Shown here: positions 5,743 through 5,801 of the stretch, in pieces
Layout of the letters: each line of letters opens with the position of its first letter
Numbering within the stretch: the stretch's first letter is position 1
Origin: Pontiellaceae bacterium
Lineage (GTDB): Bacteria; Verrucomicrobiota; Kiritimatiellia; Kiritimatiellales; Tichowtungiaceae
Direction: 5' to 3'
DNA length: 5,801 nucleotides
NCBI GenBank assembly: GCA_025457785.1
Contig: JALOTS010000151.1
Location: 1 to 5,801, forward strand
Translations under genes and position numbers: made by a program
Notes under the pieces: model-generated
Told to the model about the DNA's origin: nothing
Seen by the model: only the letters and a program-made list of their open reading frames with translations
Database searches by the model: none

Positions 5743-5801
5743 AGGGCGCCCCTCCAAATACTTCCTGAAATTAAAACAATAACACTGAGTATGCCGATGA
5801 T
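5695..5801. repeat. Perfect 47-bp inverted repeat at the right edge
   Basis: Bases 5695-5741 are exactly the reverse complement of 5755-5801. The 13-base centre 5742-5754 contains the palindrome GGGCGCCC and adds a further 4-bp AGGG/CCCT stem around a 3-base loop, after one A-C mismatch. The left arm is the coding 3' end of the prenyltransferase gene, including the first two bases of its stop codon. The right arm has no open frame or function of its own, and the window ends on its last base. This is most simply a foldback copy made during assembly or amplification; a genuine inverted duplication or hairpin-type end cannot be excluded. Confidence 0.9.

Noticed and set aside
5742..5801. Normal Rho-independent terminator after the prenyltransferase gene
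   Set aside because: The pairing extends 47 bp into coding sequence and there is no T-run after the stem. The structure is a foldback copy rather than a terminator, although GGGCGCCC alone could have been part of one.

Overview
The window carries five genes on the minus strand, two on the plus strand and a divergent intergenic region between them. It ends in a near-perfect foldback palindrome. No tRNA, rRNA, CRISPR array or transposase was seen. The gene set is bacterial and Gram-negative: a DUF481-type outer-membrane barrel, a lipoprotein with a lipobox, SmpB, RNA polymerase omega and a TrmJ-like methyltransferase. The style of these proteins, including the N-terminal domain in front of DUF481, and the 'TCTGCGG' intergenic repeats resemble the PVC group (Kiritimatiellota, Lentisphaerota, Verrucomicrobiota). 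That placement is an impression and was not tested.

Minus strand, read in transcription order from about 3500 to 1. A TrmJ-like tRNA 2'-O-methyltransferase comes first. A 226-bp gap follows, holding a strong sigma70-like promoter for the next gene, rpoZ (omega subunit). A hairpin and a 10-bp-periodic inverted repeat (2081-2164) separate rpoZ from smpB. smpB is followed by a likely Rho-independent terminator (1508-1535). Next is a secreted DUF481-like outer-membrane protein, then a short unrecognised protein 35 bp downstream. The stop codon of that protein overlaps the start codon of another gene (ATGA), which runs off the left edge.

Plus strand, from 3607 to 5742. A small unrecognised lipoprotein is followed after 36 bp by a two-domain protein: an N-terminal HAD-like phosphatase fused to a polytopic UbiA-family prenyltransferase. 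The motifs of the UbiA part resemble decaprenyl-phosphate phosphoribosyltransferases. The fusion could attach a phosphosugar to a polyprenyl phosphate and then dephosphorylate it; this is an inference.

The last 107 bases (5695-5801) are a perfect 47-bp inverted repeat around a 13-nt centre. The left arm is the 3' end of the prenyltransferase gene and the right arm is its exact reverse complement, ending on the last base of the window. An assembly or amplification foldback at a sequence end is the simplest reading. A real hairpin-type end or a longer inverted duplication is possible but needs read evidence.

I found no convincing novel multi-gene system. The most notable items are the terminal palindrome, the periodic inverted repeat upstream of smpB, and the HAD-UbiA fusion with its lipoprotein neighbour.
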